Below are positions 43,234-44,531 of a DNA stretch of 44,531 nt, in pieces. Origin of the DNA: Bacteroidales bacterium (GTDB lineage Bacteria > Bacteroidota > Bacteroidia > Bacteroidales > Bacteroidaceae); the NCBI GenBank assembly GCA_015654535.1, contig JAATGU010000040.1:1-44531 (forward strand), in the 5' to 3' direction. The position numbers and the translations under genes were made by a program. Within the stretch, counting starts at the first letter, position 1. The number at the start of each line of letters is the position of its first letter. Under the pieces are notes generated by a model. The model saw only the letters and a list, made by a program, of their open reading frames with translations. It made no database searches and had not been told where the DNA came from.

Positions 43234-44531
43234 CTATTCCCACTCTATAGTGGCAGGAGGCTTAGAGCTAATATCATATGTAACACGATTCACACCCTTT
43301 ACCTTGTTGATGATTTCGTTGGACATTTTGCCAAGGAATTCGTAAGGGAGGTGGGCCCAGTCCGCTGTCATGGCATCGGTGGAAGTCACGGCACGGAGCG
43401 CTACTGCGTTTTCGTACGTTCTTTCGTCACCCATCACACCCACGGATTGAACAGGGAGAAGGATCACTCCGGCTTGCCATACTTTGTCGTAAAGCCCCCA
43501 TTCTCGCAGACCGCTAATGAAGATGTCATCTGCTTCTTGTAGCACACGCACTTTTTCGGGAGTGATGTCACCCAGGATGCGGACGGCTAGTCCGGGACCG
43601 GGGAAGGGGTGACGGGTGATAAGGTGTTCCATCATTCCTAACTTACGACCTACCCGGCGTACTTCGTCTTTAAAGAGCAGGCGGAGAGGCTCGCAAAGTT
43701 TCAGGTTCATCTTTTCGGGAAGTCCGCCCACGTTGTGGTGACTCTTGATCACGGTTCCGGTGATGGAAAGTGACTCGATGCAGTCGGGATAGATGGTTCC
43801 TTGGGCCAACCATTTCACATCTTTCAGCTTGCGGGCTTCCTCATCGAATACGTCAATGAAGCCTTTACCTATGATCTTACGTTTATGTTCCGGCTCTTTC
43901 ACTCCAGCCAGTGCGCTGAAGAATTTATCTTTGGCATTGATGCCAATCACGTTCAGTCCCAAGTGTTCGTAGTCTGTTAATACATTCTCGAACTCATTTT
44001 TGCGAAGCATTCCGTGGTCCACAAAGATACAAGTCAGGTTCTCACCAATGGCTCTGTGAAGTAACACAGCGGCAACGGATGAATCTACGCCACCGGACAG
44101 TCCCAATACCACTTTATCATTTCCCAGTTGTGCTTTCAAACTGGCTACGGTGGTCTCAATGAACGATGCCGGACTCCAGTCTTGCTTGCAACCGCAAATG
44201 TCTACCACGAAATTGTGAAGGATTTGCGTTCCGTCTTCGGTGTGATACACTTCCGGATGGAACTGTACACCCCATATTTTTTCGCCTTCCAGTTGATAAG
44301 CGGCAATAGCTACTTCATTTGTGGAAGCGATGGTTTTAAAATTATTCGGGATGGAGGTGATGGTGTCACCGTGGCTCATCCATACTTGTGAGTCTTCTTT
44401 TACTCCTTTAAAAAGAGCATTGTCTTTGCAAAAGGAAGCCAAATGAGCACGTCCATATTCCCGTGTGCCGGCTGGTTCCACTTTCCCGCCATTGGTGTAG
44501 GCCATAAATTGCGCACCGTAGCAAATGCCTA
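43234..44531 (-). CDS. guaA: GMP synthase, glutamine-hydrolysing (5' truncated)
   Basis: Converts XMP to GMP with glutamine and ATP. The frame is open to the window's right end, so about 80 N-terminal residues are missing; the ATG at 44505 is internal. The first visible residues are '[11 protein letters not shown]', with the glutaminase Cys, followed by '[11 protein letters not shown]' with the His and Glu of the triad. The ATP-pyrophosphatase P-loop is '[12 protein letters not shown]', and the dimerisation domain ends with '[12 protein letters not shown]', the standard C terminus. The gene looks intact within the window. Confidence 0.96.
   Translation of the reverse strand, partial: GICYGAQFMAYTNGGKVEPAGTREYGRAHLASFCKDNALFKGVKEDSQVWMSHGDTITSIPNNFKTIASTNEVAIAAYQLEGEKIWGVQFHPEVYHTEDGTQILHNFVVDICGCKQDWSPASFIETTVASLKAQLGNDKVVLGLSGGVDSSVAAVLLHRAIGENLTCIFVDHGMLRKNEFENVLTDYEHLGLNVIGINAKDKFFSALAGVKEPEHKRKIIGKGFIDVFDEEARKLKDVKWLAQGTIYPDCIESLSITGTVIKSHHNVGGLPEKMNLKLCEPLRLLFKDEVRRVGRKLGMMEHLITRHPFPGPGLAVRILGDITPEKVRVLQEADDIFISGLREWGLYDKVWQAGVILLPVQSVGVMGDERTYENAVALRAVTSTDAMTADWAHLPYEFLGKMSNEIINKVKGVNRVTYDISSKPPATIEWE

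Overview
The window reads as chromosomal DNA of a Bacteroidota bacterium, most likely Bacteroides or a close relative. Supporting evidence: at least a dozen matches to the Bacteroides sigma-factor -7 box TAnnTTTG just upstream of genes, near absence of Shine-Dalgarno motifs, a fused FeoA-FeoB, a long HU-type protein, a PafA-type alkaline phosphatase, a Tricorn-like S41 protease and a secreted double GH43 enzyme. The DNA is AT-rich. I see no insertion sequence, phage, plasmid or CRISPR array, so this is mostly ordinary core genome with some accessory modules.

Layout. 1-2504 (+): end of a LolC/E-FtsX-type permease and a PafA phosphatase, closed by a 29-bp perfect hairpin. 2588-3757 (-): membrane GT2 glycosyltransferase. 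3933-10881 (-): one tight run read purU, hisH, hisA, hisF, hisIE, ftsE-like, aspartate kinase, lysA, with a -7 box before purU and a hairpin after lysA. 11110-11183 (+): tRNA-Asp with a full consensus promoter. 11349-15644 (-): giant GH43 protein with duplicated LamG and duplicated GH43 modules and a type IX-like tail. 15948-19208 (-): Tricorn-like protease. 19394-20845 (+): ModF-like twin ABC ATPase. 20848-22356 (-): M48-like protein with a broken zinc motif. 22788-26260 (+): a BamA-like barrel protein with a kinase-like middle domain, then an unrecognised lipoprotein. 26526-26596 (-): tRNA-Cys. 26856-27458 (-): HU-family protein with a long, highly structured leader. 27922-30602 (-): feoAB and its small Cys-rich partner. 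30720-32848 (+): tilS and a secreted protein with a JAMM-like motif. 32969-37008 (-): arsenic operon arsR-arsD-arsA-arsC-acr3. 37216-37503 (+): antibiotic-biosynthesis-monooxygenase-fold protein. 37580-38653 (-): nitronate-monooxygenase-like protein. 38923-41726 (-): LytTR regulator and TPR histidine kinase. 41876-43144 (-): NCS2 purine/uracil permease. 43234-44531 (-): guaA, cut by the window edge.

How the genes work together. The minus-strand run couples one-carbon metabolism (PurU), the last half of histidine synthesis and the first and last steps of the diaminopimelate/lysine branch. The arsenic operon is complete: reduction (ArsC), chaperoning (ArsD), ATPase (ArsA), efflux (ACR3) and repression (ArsR), with two related palindromes that look like ArsR operators. 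GuaA and the adjacent NCS2 permease form a plausible guanine/xanthine pair.

The most unusual element I found is not a gene: the roughly 200-nt leader of the HU-like gene (27459-27658) can fold into a three-way junction built from GGGCCC-containing inverted repeats, preceded by a near-consensus promoter. Other notable points are degenerate catalytic motifs in the M48-like and kinase-like proteins and a probably leaderless tilS mRNA. Functions rest on motif recognition by eye; no database search was possible.
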